From Anagrus nilaparvatae (Eukaryota > Arthropoda > Insecta > Hymenoptera > Mymaridae), in the NCBI GenBank assembly GCA_022575985.1, contig JAKSXM010000277.1:1426001-1490000 (forward strand): a stretch of 64,000 nucleotides of DNA. Reading direction: 5' to 3'. Of the stretch, positions 12,578 through 23,459 are shown piece after piece (position 1 is the first letter of the stretch; each line of letters opens with the position of its first letter). The notes beneath the pieces were generated by a model. It was not told where the DNA came from. It searched no databases and saw only the letters and a list, made by a program, of their open reading frames with translations. The translations under genes were made by a program, and so were the position numbers.

Positions 12578-12718
12578 ATCTCCGTTTTAATCATCAATTG
12601 AACCTGCAACACAAAAAATGACAAAAAAGTTTAAAAATGGTGGTTAGGAAAGGGCGATTCAGAAACCTAAAAAATTAAGAATTTCGAAATTTTATTAAAA
12701 TTTTTATCATAATTAATT
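12578..12718 (+). repeat. Direct repeat, left copy (~135 bp)
   Basis: The sequence from ATCATCAATTGAACCTGCAA to the AATTA near 12,718 recurs at 13,348-13,485 with substitutions. The 630 bp between the copies has no convincing frame. It contains a patch near 13,052-13,135 with repeated AACGTTGG phrases. An old LTR-like or MITE-flanked insertion is possible. Confidence 0.65.
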
Positions 12719-13347
12719 TGTGAACAGTTTTAAGAGGCGAGGGAGGTGAAGGGTTCGTTGAAAAAACGGTTAAAGTTTAAAGTAAGACAGGAGTTTAAAA
12801 TAATTTTGATTTAAGTGAAAAGTATGATTATGCTTTTTAGAATTATATTGGATAAAATGCGGTTACAATTACAGAGACTCTTGTTGCCTCCGCAAGTAAT
12901 TCTTTTGTGGCAGCTTCCTTTTCTTTTCAATCGTTACAAACTACATAGCAAGTAAAGAAAAGATCCAAAAAAAATTATTTTAAATAAACTGTAGTGGAAT
13001 TTCTGTAGCGGTAACTGGTAATATTCCGGTAGCACAGTTACAAAAGATTTTCCATCCAATTGGCTGAACGTTGGTACAAATTTAGGCTAACGTTGGGAAA
13101 CATTTGGATATAGTTTGGTTCCAAGGTACTCGTTGCGTTGGCTGGGTGTATTTTTTAAGTAAACAAAAATTGTTTTGGCTACTTCTTAAAATAAAAAAAA
13201 TATCCAAAGTTTTAAGTAATGAAAATTATTTTTATAAAAATTCAACAAGTACAGAAAAGTTTTATAAATCTTATTGCACAATAATCTATAAGAAATTTAG
13301 AAAAACTTTTTTTGAACGTTGCGGAAATATTTGCAGGTAGTTTCTCT

Positions 13348-13485
13348 TTTATAATCATCAATTGAATCTGCAACACAAAAATTACAAAAAAAGGTTAAAA
13401 ATGGTGGTTAGAAAAGGGTGATTCAAAAATATAAAAAATTACGGATTTCTACATTTTATTAAAATTTTTAAGATAATTAGAATGT
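13348..13485 (+). repeat. Direct repeat, right copy
   Basis: Pairs with 12,578-12,718. From 13,486 to 14,050 only AT-rich sequence with no recognisable gene or repeat is seen. Confidence 0.65.
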
Positions 13486-14060
13486 TTGTTTCGGTATACA
13501 TCTGATGAGAGAATAATTGTAGGGTTAAAAATTGACCAAATTCAGACAAAATATAGATGTTTTATTTATTTTTTTCCAATATTTCGAAAAAATATTTTGT
13601 TCCTCTTCATGGGACTTTTTTCTAAATGTACAAAAAATATATAAAAATTTTTTTACATGTATAAAAATATAATATAATATCAAGAAAATTTAGATTTAAC
13701 AATACCTTAATGTATAAAAATATTACATAATAGCGTCAAATGCAGTTATAATAATAAATAACAAGTCAATATAAAATGTGAAAAATTTCTTATAATACTT
13801 GATTTTGATAAATATTTAAATATAAAAAATAAAATAATTTATAATGCCTGATTTTTTTACGAAACACGTTATAAACATATTAGCTAGCTATAACAATAAT
13901 AGTGAGATTTTCTGTTTATAATTTGAAGTTTTATTGCGCATCTCGTGTGGGCATGTTATATGTATATGCTGTGCTTACATATCTAATACAAAATAGAAAT
14001 GTAATGATACTTATAATTTAGGAATGATAACTTTATAGGAATCTTTCAATTTATCACAGT

Positions 14061-14172
14061 CTGTATTAGAATTAAATGCATTGCAACCTTGTTTGTTAAT
14101 GTAAACCATTTTATTAGAAACCAATGTATTAGAATTCAATGCATTGCAATCTAGTTTGTTAATGTAAACCAT
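14061..14172 (+). repeat. Two-unit ~64-bp tandem duplication at the PLE fragment end
   Basis: GTATTAGAATTAAATGCATT...TTGTTAATGTAAACCATTT occurs twice in a row, immediately beside the 3' end of the Penelope-type RT frame. Short tail repeats of this kind often mark the 3' end of target-primed retroelements, though this assignment is an inference. Confidence 0.7.
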
Positions 14173-14173
14173 T

Positions 14174-14952
14174 TCAGCAAAGGATCTTTGAAAAATTTGT
14201 TTCTCTACGGAGAATTTGTATGTTGGAGTGGTGTGAAAGATAGTTCAAATATCTTCCAGAAAATGTTGGCTTTTTGTAAATGTCTGATGTTATAGATCCA
14301 TCTATGTTTTTTATGAGTAAGATGTTTAAAAAATTTAAAATATTATTATTTTCTAATTCGAATGTAAATTGGATGTTAGGATGAAAAATGTTAAACATAT
14401 CTAAAATAGGATGTAACATATCTTTTTTGGCTATCATGATGGAATCATCAATATATCTGGAATATGATATAATATGTATTGAGAACTTCCTCCTCAAAGT
14501 CTTGTCAATCAGTAAATCAGCCAAAACAGGGGAAAGTGATAAACCCATAGGAAGGCCATTAATTTGTTGGTAATATTTACTGTCAAATTGAAAATATATG
14601 GAATTCATAATCACTTCCAATCCTTTTAAAAATTCCTTCTGAGGTAAATTAGTGAATTGTTTTATGAGAGACCAACGTTTTTTAATGCTGATTTTTACTA
14701 GCTCGAAGGGGATGTTGTTAAACATATTGACAATGTCATAAGAGACCATGTTGTAGTTTTTAGGGATAGTAGTGTCCTTAATTTTATTTTTGAATTCATA
14801 ACTATTTTTAACAACATTGGATGGAGGAGGAAATACAGAAGTTAGTATATCTTTATAAAGATTTGAAATGAAAGACAAGGTACGATGGTAATGAGAAATG
14901 ATGGTACGTAACGGAAACCCATTTTTATGGATTTTATAAAGACCACAACGAC
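14174..14952 (-). pseudogene. Penelope-like element reverse transcriptase, 5' and 3' truncated
   Basis: The open frame on the minus strand (stop at 14,174, reading from about 14,952) encodes an RT core. Landmarks in order are L-Y-K-I-H-K-N-G, the N-M-F-N-N-I-P motif, L-P-M-G-L-S-L-S-P-V-L-A-D, the catalytic Y-S-R-Y-I-D-D, I-L-N-F-L-N-I, and Y-K-K-P-T-F-S-G-R-Y-L-N-Y. This combination (Lys-Ile-His-Lys, LSPVLAD, the late Lys-Pro-Thr) is characteristic of Penelope-like RTs, which reverse-transcribe RNA at a nicked target. The GIY-YIG endonuclease that should follow is missing. The frame extends to ATG 15,022, but the first ~25 residues read into GC-rich LINE-like sequence, so the true homology starts near the Gly-Leu-Tyr-Lys motif. 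Confidence 0.85.
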
Positions 14953-16815
14953 CTCCGTACAGGAGGCGCTCCCTGGGTTGGAACGTTCCAAAGATTCGAG
15001 AAGTATCTTCGAATCGAGTCAACGTCGATCCCCGCTTGGCATGGAGGCGCTACAAGTCCCCGCGAGGCTGAAATCTTAGTTAAGAAAGTAACGTCTCTAT
15101 AACGTGGAGCTTGTGATGCCTCGATGCCTCGCCGACGGCCCTAGAAAGGGAAAAAACCAGTGTATTGATAGACTGCCGAAATAGCTGAGCTCTGAAAGGA
15201 AACCCAGAGGACGCGATAAAGGGCGCAAAGAGCACGGGACAGGCTTGAGGCTGCTGTGCTCTCTCAGTAGCACAAGGACGCCAAACACCTGCTGGCCACA
15301 GCCATCCGTCAAAACGAGGCTCGATGTCTGCGTTCATTACGCGAAGATGTAAACAAGGACCCCTGGGGCCTAGGTTACAAAGTCGTAATGGGCAAGTTGA
15401 ACCGGGGGTCTGACAACATGATGGACGCGGTGTCCACCGAACGGATCGTCGGTGCTCTCTTCCCTGAGAGGCCCATCCGGGAAAACCCGGTTGAGATGAT
15501 ACCCAGAGAGGAAGTGCCGCTGTTCATGAGATGGTCAAGGCCATCAAGGCCATGAAAAATGGCAAGACACCGGGGCCAGACGGGATACTAGTGGAAGTGC
15601 TCAAAAGAGCGGTCAAAGTAATCCTGGTATCCTGCTACGTATGTTCAATGCATGCTTGGTGGCGGGAGTGTTCCAAAGCAGTGGAAGGTGGCACGTCTCG
15701 TGCTCTTGAACAAGGGCAAGGGAGGAGCCCAGGACTCTCCATCATTTTACAGACCTTTGTGTATGTTAAATACTACTGGTAAGATGATGGAGAGCATGCT
15801 CCGGACAAGGCTTAGAAAAGCAATCGAAGAGGGCGGTGGTCTCTCCGAGGAGCAGCATGGCTTCCGTGAAGGACATTCCACGATAGACGCCATCTGGCGT
15901 GTCGTGGATACTGTAGAGGCTGAGAGAAAAAGCGGCCTGCAATTCGCAAGAACGTCCTTCTAGTAACGCGGTAACGTGGACGTCAAAAATGCTTTCAACT
16001 CGGCCAGGTGGGATTACATGATCCGGTCTCTCGAGTACGATTTCTGGATACCCAGGTACCTGGGTAACGTACTAAAGGATTACCCATGGGACCGGAGACT
16101 GCTCTACGACACGCTCGATGGCAGGCGTGAAAGGGTTTTAAGTGCAGGCATCGCACGAGGTTCGGTTCTCGGACCGGGCCTGTGGAATGCCTTTTACGAT
16201 GGCTTGTTGCGCGTCCACCTCCCGGAAGGAGTTTCCCTGATCGGGTACGGCGACGATGTAGCCCTGACTGTAACTGGAAAGGAAAGACTGGACATGAAAG
16301 TGACCCAGAAGAGGTTGAATATAGTCATGAGATGGATCAACCTCTAAATGGGCGAGCACGGGCTCCAGCTTGCGATCCCAAAAACAAAAATCGTACTGCT
16401 GACCCGTCAAAGGGTTCTCACCGACTTCGATGTAGTTATCGACGACGGTGGAAACCCTCAAACGATCCGAACCAGAACATCGGTGAAATACATGGGTGTT
16501 CAGCTTGATAACAAGCTAACCTTCTGGGAGCAATTTCAGTGGTCGTGTGAAAAGGCAGCGTCGGTCTCATTCTCCCTGTCAAGGCTCATGGCCAAGATAG
16601 GGGGGCCCAAATCAGGAAAGCGAAGGCTCCTGATGTCAGTCGTCAACTCTGTCATGCTCTACGGATCGGAAATCCAGGCGAAGACTACGAAATTTGACAA
16701 GTACAGGCAGAAAATATCGTCTGTACAGAGGCAAGTGGCACTGAGGATCGCCTGCGCATACCACACGGTATCCCTAGACTGTCGTGCAAATGAAGAAAGT
16801 GTGTATCTCAAAATT
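14953..16815 (+). pseudogene. Non-LTR retrotransposon (R1/I-type LINE) ORF2 RT fragment
   Basis: The segment is much richer in G+C than its surroundings. From about 15,270 a frame reads D-P-W-G-L-G-Y-K-V-V-M-G-K-L, the usual link before the RT in R1/jockey-type ORF2. It is then frame-shifted near 15,530 and again near 15,650. RT motifs follow: N-G-K-T-P-G-P-D-G-I (15,561), R-P-L-C-M-L-N-T-T-G-K (about 15,750), E-E-Q-H-G-F-R (15,850), D-V-K-N-A-F-N (15,979), R-G-S-V-L-G-P (about 16,158) and the catalytic Y-G-D-D (about 16,247). One stop separates 16,345 from 16,348. A stop also interrupts 15,961-15,975. The element is truncated at both ends (no endonuclease, no RNase H or tail) and cannot be active. 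Confidence 0.88.
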
Positions 16816-16953
16816 TTTGAATTTTGAATAAACCAATAAAAGGCTTTTTTATCATATCCAACAAAATAATAAAACTAGAAGTTTGAAATAATAATTTAGA
16901 ACGTGACTTTTACGAGCATAATTTGTTGTTTATTAATTTTTAAAAAACTTAAT

Positions 16954-16990
16954 CCAACGTTTCGATTACAATGTAATCTTTTTCAAGGCT
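16954..16990 (-). ncRNA. Degenerate hammerhead-like hairpin motif, PLE arm 1
   Basis: On the minus strand, GCCTTGAAAAA is followed by the perfect 6-bp stem GATTAC/GTAATC and then CGAAACGTTGG. The stem-GAAA arrangement resembles helix II of hammerhead ribozymes known from Penelope-like pLTRs, but the CUGANGA core is not intact. Self-cleavage is therefore doubtful. Confidence 0.4.
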
Positions 16991-17192
16991 TGAATAATAT
17001 ATGACATTAGTTTACAAAAAAAAAAAATATACATAGAAATTTTTTACAAAAAAAAACTTACAAGATGGAATAGTTATTGACAAAACTGTTTTAAAAAATA
17101 TCATAAAACGTTGTGATATGCATAATAACTATGTGTGACATAATTGAAACAATAACTGTAAAAAAGTTTAGTTATACATATATAGTCAAAAC

Positions 17193-18282
17193 TAGCTGCC
17201 TCCCTGCACCCCCCTGGACCCCTGCGGCTTTATTTTTCCAAAAATATGTTGTTTTAGGTTACTTAATATTTTGTAAAATAACCATTATTATCCGAAGTAT
17301 TATCTAAAATTTATTAAATCATAAAAATTACGGGCATATGAACCCAGACAGATATAATTAGTAATCAGCAATACAAAGCTTAGCTACCCTCCCTTAGGAT
17401 CCACAAGTGTTCGTTGTTTCCCTCAAATACCCATTCTAGGGTTCTGTCTGATAATAGCTGTTCAAGCTCCTTTTAGTTACTATATTCAGTTACTACATCA
17501 GTGGCTGATAAAAATTAGAAATATATATAATATTAGTCCTAAACTTTTATAATTTTCGAACCGATCGCCTTGAAAATTTAGGTGGATACGTAAAAAATAT
17601 ACCCGAATCGAATGAAATTCTTTTTGATAAAAAAATTTTTCCTCAGTTTTTTTGTTTTTTTGGTTTTTATTTTAAATTTGATAAAAATTTTTTTCTTAAA
17701 ATTTAGTTTTTTCAACATAAAAAATTTTTGTCGTTATCAATCGAAACGAAACCTAGCCTATGTTTTGACCCGTAATTTTTGCCGTCTTTTGCCGTAAACC
17801 CCGCGTCTCTAACTTATATCGTGTTCAAGTTTATCTATTTCGGACAAACAAACATACATAAGTAAAGACTTAGGAAGGATAGGATAGGATATAAATTTAA
17901 AATCCAAATTTTATGCTAAAAAATATATGTAACTCTGGAAAAATCTAACCGATTTGCTTGAAAATTTAGGTGGACACATTAAAAACAATTCTAAATCATA
18001 TAAAAACTTTTCTGATTACAAAAAAATTCCAATTTTTTAAGTTAATTACGATTTTTTTGAAAATTTACAAAAACATCAAAAATGATCACTTTTTTGAAAA
18101 AACGTTTTTTTGGCGACAAAAATTTTCATTCGCATCAATCCAAATCCTGTATAATCTATGACACTCCTGCAATTTTTCCTCGTTTTTTGCCGCAAACCGC
18201 GTCTCTCTAGCTATTATCGTCTAGGCATGATTATCAAACTAAAAAAAATCTCTATCGCCATATATATACATATATATAGATA
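17193..18282. mobile_element. ~1.1-kb insert in the PLE arm with internal tandem duplication
   Basis: The PLE inverted arm breaks at TAGTCAAAA and resumes at TATGATTAAAAATATG, as shown by the continuous right arm near 20,372. The insert begins with a C-rich patch (CTGCACCCCCCTGGACCCCT). It includes two diverged copies of a ~330-bp unit (about 17,515-17,870 and 17,935-18,240, both with TTGAAAATTTAGGTGGA and GCGTCTCT) and ends in a TATA microsatellite. No coding domain is seen. It is a non-autonomous element of unknown class. Confidence 0.6.
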
Positions 18283-18523
18283 TGATTAAAAATATGAAAA
18301 AAATAAATAAAAATTAACCTACGTATAGTAAAATGTAAAAATGTGAATATTGCACAAAGAATAAATAGTACATATTGATAATATGAAAATTACTAATTTA
18401 GAAAAAAATGTAATATATATAACATTAACTTATAAAAACTCTATTGAAAAACAATACGTTATTATGCTTTTAAATAAACTTCAATGTTTTGATTGTTATT
18501 GTTATTATTATTTTATTCCGTCA

Positions 18524-18906
18524 CCCTGGTGCAAATAGTTACGTTAAACTTAACGTTAAGTTTTAACATTAAATTCTACGTTGATTTGCCATAGAGTTAA
18601 CGTAAATTTAACATTAAATTTAACGTTAAATTTAACGTTAACGATAAAAAAAATGAAAAACTTAATCAAACCCAATCTAATCTTATCAAATGTGCATTTA
18701 AAGCCATTAAAAAAAGCAAAAAATGATATTTACTTCCTTTTATAAGGATTAGATCAGGTTTGAAGTTTTTCATTTTTTTAATCGTTTGCGTTACCTAAAT
18801 TTAACGTTAAATTTAATGTTAAGTTTACGTTAACTGAATAGCAAATCAATGTAAAATTTAACGTTAAAACTTAACGTTAAGTTTAACCTAACTATTTGCA
18901 CCAGGG
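18524..18906. mobile_element. 383-bp MITE with CCCTGGTGCAAATAG inverted termini
   Basis: The ends CCCTGGTGCAAATAGTTA and TAACTATTTGCACCAGGG are perfect inverted repeats. The interior is rich in AACGTTAA-type palindromes and is itself nearly symmetrical. It is flanked by CA on both sides, and comparison with the right PLE arm (CCGTCAGCTG near 20,130) shows exactly one CA at the empty site. It has no coding capacity. The superfamily is not assigned. Confidence 0.85.
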
Positions 18907-19244
18907 CAGCTGTGAAATTATCATAATGATGGTAGAATGATACAACTAAAGACATCTATGGCCAGGAAAGATAATCACAAACTTCATGTTAAGTTACGAT
19001 GATAATAAACTTCTATGATAATGTAGACGCATTGCTTATAACAACGATGATTTATTTGACAGGCTTTTTCTCATTTTGTGGATATTAGACAAATAAGGTT
19101 TAAAAAGTTGTTGTGAATCCGCTCATTTATGGCGTCCTCATAAATATTAATGTGTAGAACCTCACTGGTTTTTCTCTTGTGATAATTAGATTCATGATCT
19201 AATAATTTAAACTTAGACCAAGCAAAATTATATTTTGTATTTTT

Positions 19245-20055
19245 TTAATGTTTTAATACAACAGGATCATCATCAATATTTTTTTGACTTGTTTTATCAT
19301 TATTGATTTCACAATAATTAGGGGTATTTTCAGTTACAGTGCGTATTTGTGGTCTCTTACGAGGCTGATTAGTTTCTTTTCTTCTTTTTTCTTCTTCTTT
19401 TATTAAAGCATCTATAGGTGACTTGTGCTCATTTAATCTGATACCAACTTCCCTCTTGGTTTCACCAATATATGTAGCTGGGCATTCGTACAATCAATTT
19501 TATACACAACACGAACCTGTCTTTCTTTGGGTATTCTATCCTTTGCTTTTATGATAATATTATTTTCACCCAAATTATTAACAATCATTGGTATCGCTAA
19601 TATGTTATGTCTTTTGCAGCATTCATTTACGCTGTCATAAAAACCTTCAACATAAGGAACACGTAATTTTGGTTTCCTCATATTTATCGATCTTTGTATG
19701 TCAATAACATCATTATTGTTAGTTACATTGTTAACCTTCCTGTAATTTAACGTATTTAACCTCTTTTGTACATAATAATCAATAAATTTTTCAGGATACT
19801 CATTGTTAATTAAAATTTTTTTTACAATTTTAAGATTTTTTTCATAAAAAATATCATTAGAAAGTAGGATGGCTTTGTCAACTAAACAATATATGATACC
19901 AATTTTTTTATGTTTGGTGTGTCCAGATCTGAAATTTACATATCTAAGAGAAGAAATAGGTTTTCTGTACCAGTTATGCAGTATTTTGTTCTCCTTGCTT
20001 GTTAATTGTATGTCTAGAAAGTTTATAGTATTTTCTTGTTCAAAGGTTATCTTTC
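19245..20055 (-). pseudogene. Penelope-like RT C-terminus, linker and GIY-YIG endonuclease, frameshifted
   Basis: A frame open from about 20,055 contains T-I-N-F-L-D-I-Q-L, then Y-R-K-P-I-S-S-L-R-Y-V-N-F, the C-terminal end of a Penelope RT. It continues through R-V-P-Y-V-E-G-F to V-V-Y-K-I-D-C, the start of a GIY-YIG domain. A one-base shift near 19,488 moves the rest (C-P-A-T-Y-I-G-E-T-K-R and R-L-N-E-H-K) into the frame ending at 19,245. GIY-YIG nucleases nick the target for element insertion. The RT catalytic part is absent, and the RT piece at 14,174 belongs to a different, diverged copy because its overlapping C-terminal motifs differ. Confidence 0.85.
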
Positions 20056-20120
20056 CTGGTCATAGATGTCTATAGTTGTATGATTAGTTGTACGATTCTA
20101 CCATCATTATGATAATTTCA

Positions 20121-20684
20121 CAGCTGACGGAATAAAATAATAATAACAATAACAATCAAAACATTGTAGTTTATTTAAAAGCATAATAACGTATTGTTTT
20201 TCAATAGAGTTTTTATAAGTTAATTTATATATATTACATTTTTTTCTAAATTAGTAATTTTCATATTATCAATATGTACTATTTATTGTTTGTGCAATAT
20301 TCACATTTTTACATTTTACTATAGGTAGGTTAATTTTTATTTATTTTTTTCATATTTTTAATCATATTTTGACTATACATGTATAACTAAATCTTTTTTA
20401 CAGTTATTGTTTCAATTATGTCACACATAGTTATTATGCATATCACAACGTTTTATGATATTTTTTAAAACAGTTTTGTCAATAATTATTCCATCTTGTA
20501 AGTTTTTCTTTGTAAAAAATTTCTATGTTTATTTTTTTTTTGTAAACTAATGTCATATATCATTCCAGCCTTGAAAAAGATTACATTGTAATCGAAAAGT
20601 TGGATTAATTTTTTTTAAAAACTAATAAACATCAAATTATGCTCGTAAAAGTCACGTTCTAAATTATTATTTTAAACTTCACTC
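20121..20684 (+). repeat. Right inverted arm of the Penelope-like element
   Basis: Reverse complement of 16,879-17,192 and 18,283-18,523 with scattered mismatches. It starts at GGAATAAAATAATAATAACA and ends near TTAAACTTCACTCC. Confidence 0.8.
20567..20604 (+). ncRNA. Degenerate hammerhead-like hairpin motif, PLE arm 2
   Basis: Same motif as 16,954-16,990 in the opposite orientation: GCCTTGAAAAA, stem GATTAC/GTAATC, then CGAAAAGTTGG (one change in the GAAAC part). Confidence 0.4.
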
Positions 20685-20689
20685 CTTAA

Positions 20690-21115
20690 TATCGAGCGAT
20701 AAATAAAATTTGAATAATTATTCAAATAAATTATTAGAAGTTTGAAAATTTGGCAGAAGGTTTTTATAGTAGTAACTGATAATATTATTAAAAAAAAACT
20801 AAAATATTAAATAGACAAATTGTTGTAAACAAATTAATAGGTACGGGTTATTTTTATGTTTTTCGATAAAACCACTTCTCTTAATACAAATATACAAACA
20901 CACATATCTTAAATTTACATCTCTCTCTCTTGAAACAAAAGGAGCAATAGCTAACAAGTATTAATATTAAATTTGTTAAAATAAAACGCATTTTTAATTA
21001 AAATTTGTTTATTTAAAGTTTATTTATTTGAATTTTTTTTTAAATTTGTTTATATATATTTTTATTTTTTCAATTTTTATTTATAATTAATTTACAAACT
21101 TAATTTTACTATATT
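20690..21115. other. Gene-free AT-rich spacer
   Basis: Low-complexity AT-rich DNA with a CTCTCTCTCT microsatellite near 20,920. No gene, terminator or element end was recognised. Confidence 0.6.
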
Positions 21116-21519
21116 ACTAGCTGATTGGCCTCGCGATGCTCGGCTTAACCAAAGAAAAACTCTTGTGCATTAATTTTTTTATATTTTAATCATATTTAGT
21201 TAATTATAATAAATTTAATCACACGTGATTTAAATGCAATTTAATTTTATTTAAAAATGATTGAGAACAGAATTAATTTTATACTTCTAAAATTAACAAA
21301 AAAATTTTATAATTCATATTAAGAAAAAGTTACATGATTATTTATAAATATTTATAACTAATGTTGTATATTTTATAACATAAATTATTATTTATAATAA
21401 ATATTAATTGAAAATAAAATATAGTGATATGCAGTTTTTTTAACAAAATTTGCAGTTTTTTTCATATTGTAGATAATTAATATTTAAATATTTTCAATTT
21501 TCATATACATCACAACTGA

Positions 21520-23130
21520 TATTGTAGACAATCAATATGAATATGACTATAGAATGAAATTTTCATAATTTTTTATTGTTCATAAATAGGACAGGCGATA
21601 TCCATTTCACTCTATGGTAAAATTTTTTTAGCTTTTTCATAAATAAAACAGCCAGCAATATAGATTGAAAATTTTGAATTTTTTTCATAATGTAGACAGC
21701 CAATATAAATTTTACTATAGAGTGAAATTTTTATAATTTTTTATTTTTCAATTAATAGTACAGCCGATATCCATTTTACTCTATGGTGACATTTTTGGGA
21801 TTTTCCATATATAAAACAACTAACAATATAGATTGAAATTTTTGCTGTTTTTTTATATTTTAGACAATCAATATGAATTTTACTCTGGAGTAAAATATTT
21901 ATTTATTTTTTTTTTCATAAATAGGACAGAAGATGTCCATTTTATTCTATAGTGAAATTTTTTGGGTTTTTTCATATTGTAGACAATCAATATGAATTTT
22001 ACTGTCTAGTGAAACTTTTATAATTTTTATAATGTTTTTATAAATAGGACAGCCGATATCCATTATACTCTATATATGGTTAAATTTTTGAGTTTTTTCA
22101 TATATAAAACAACTAACATTACAGATTGAAATTTTTGCTGTTTTTTTATATTGCAGAGAATCAATATTAATTTTACTCTAGAGTGAAATATTTATGATTT
22201 TGGTTCCTCATAGAGGAACCCATTGTTTCAGGTGAAATTTTAATTACTGATTTTTTGACATATACGCACGTTTTGAGACCTCAGGATTCTAAAAAACCAG
22301 TTTTTAAAAAAATTATGTATGTGTGTGTGTGAGTGTAGGTATGTATGTATGTATGTAGCACTGTCACCGGTGATATTTCACAACCAGTATGACATTAAGA
22401 CCTATTTTTTTTATAAAATTTTTTTCACCAAAAAATCTCCAGGTATTTTTTTTTTTTTTTTAATGTAATACCTCATTTTTATCCATGCAAGTAAATTTTT
22501 GTAGTATTTTCATATTGTAAACAGCTAATATGAACTTTACTATACAATTAAATTTTTAAAATTTATGTTTTTTTTATTCTTAGGACTGCCGATACCTATC
22601 TTATTTCATAATGAAATTTTTTGAGTTTTTTCATATATAAATAGCCGACAATATACATGGTAAATTTTTTAGTTTTTTCATATTGTATACCGCCAATATG
22701 AATTTTACTATACAGTTATATATTTCTAATTTTTTTTTCATTCTTAGGACTGCTGATATCTATATTATTACATCGTGAAATTTTTTTAATTTTTCATATA
22801 CAAAATAGCCAGAAATATAGATTGAAATTTTTGTAGTTTTTTCATATTGTAAACAGCTAATATGAATTTTACTATACAGCTAAATTAAAAAAATTTTTAT
22901 TTTTTTCATTCTTAAGACTGCCGATAACTATTTTATTTCATAGTGAAATTTTTTGAGTTTTTTCATGTATCGAAAAGCCGACAATATAGATTGAAATTTT
23001 TGTAGTTTTTTCATATTGTAAACCGACAATATGAATTTTACTATACAGTTAAATTCTTAAAAATTTTTTTTTTTTTCTATTATTTTTAGGACTGCCGATG
23101 TCTATATTATTTCATATTCAAATTTTTGAG
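21520..23130 (+). repeat. ~165-bp tandem array in copy 2
   Basis: Same phrases and order as 500-2096 plus 7324-8200. One unit present near 960-1010 in copy 1 is missing here (around 21,970), showing unit-level gain or loss since the duplication. A GTAT microsatellite lies at about 22,336-22,355. Confidence 0.8.
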
Positions 23131-23151
23131 TCATTTCATATATAAAATAAA

Positions 23152-23425
23152 AGAGTTTCGGGGCAAATTACTCCTTGGAAAAAATGCTATCTTTTTTAAT
23201 TTTAGCTCACGGCACAGAGTTACAACTGTTTAAAGCTAAGAAGTACAAAATTTAAAAACTCAAAAACTGGTCATTTTCATCACTTCATATCTTAAAATGG
23301 TTTGTATTAAAATATAAAAACCAAAATGCTTTGTTTTTATTAAACGCATTTCTAAAGCCGCTTTTTTTTTTTTTTTTATTTAATGTATTCATTACAAAGA
23401 AATATCAAAAAAAAGACTTAGAGTC
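23152..23425 (+). repeat. Block B, forward copy 2
   Basis: Matches 8205-8480 with few differences, starting GGGGCAAATTACTCCTTGGA. Confidence 0.8.
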
Positions 23426-23459
23426 CGATTTATTGAGTTATTGGGTTTATTCATTGAAA

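Larger units (their letters stand above)
16879..20684 (-). mobile_element. Penelope-like element with inverted ends and two nested insertions
   Basis: 16,879-17,192 plus 18,283-18,523 are inverted with respect to 20,121-20,684, giving ~560-bp inverted ends around a coding remnant at 19,245-20,055. The left arm is split by an insert (17,193-18,282) and abuts a MITE (18,524-18,906). Both insertions can be cut out exactly by comparison with the right arm. Inverted terminal pLTR-like sequences are known in Penelope-like elements. Both arms carry the hairpin-GAAA motif listed separately. Confidence 0.75.

Noticed and set aside
14953..15270. 28S rDNA target flank of an R1 element
   Set aside because: The GC-rich stretch does not contain the conserved 28S sequence; parts read instead as LINE ORF2 coding sequence.
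15080..15337. Minus-strand frames in the GC-rich segment
   Set aside because: They are antisense shadows of the LINE coding sequence, favoured by its high GC.
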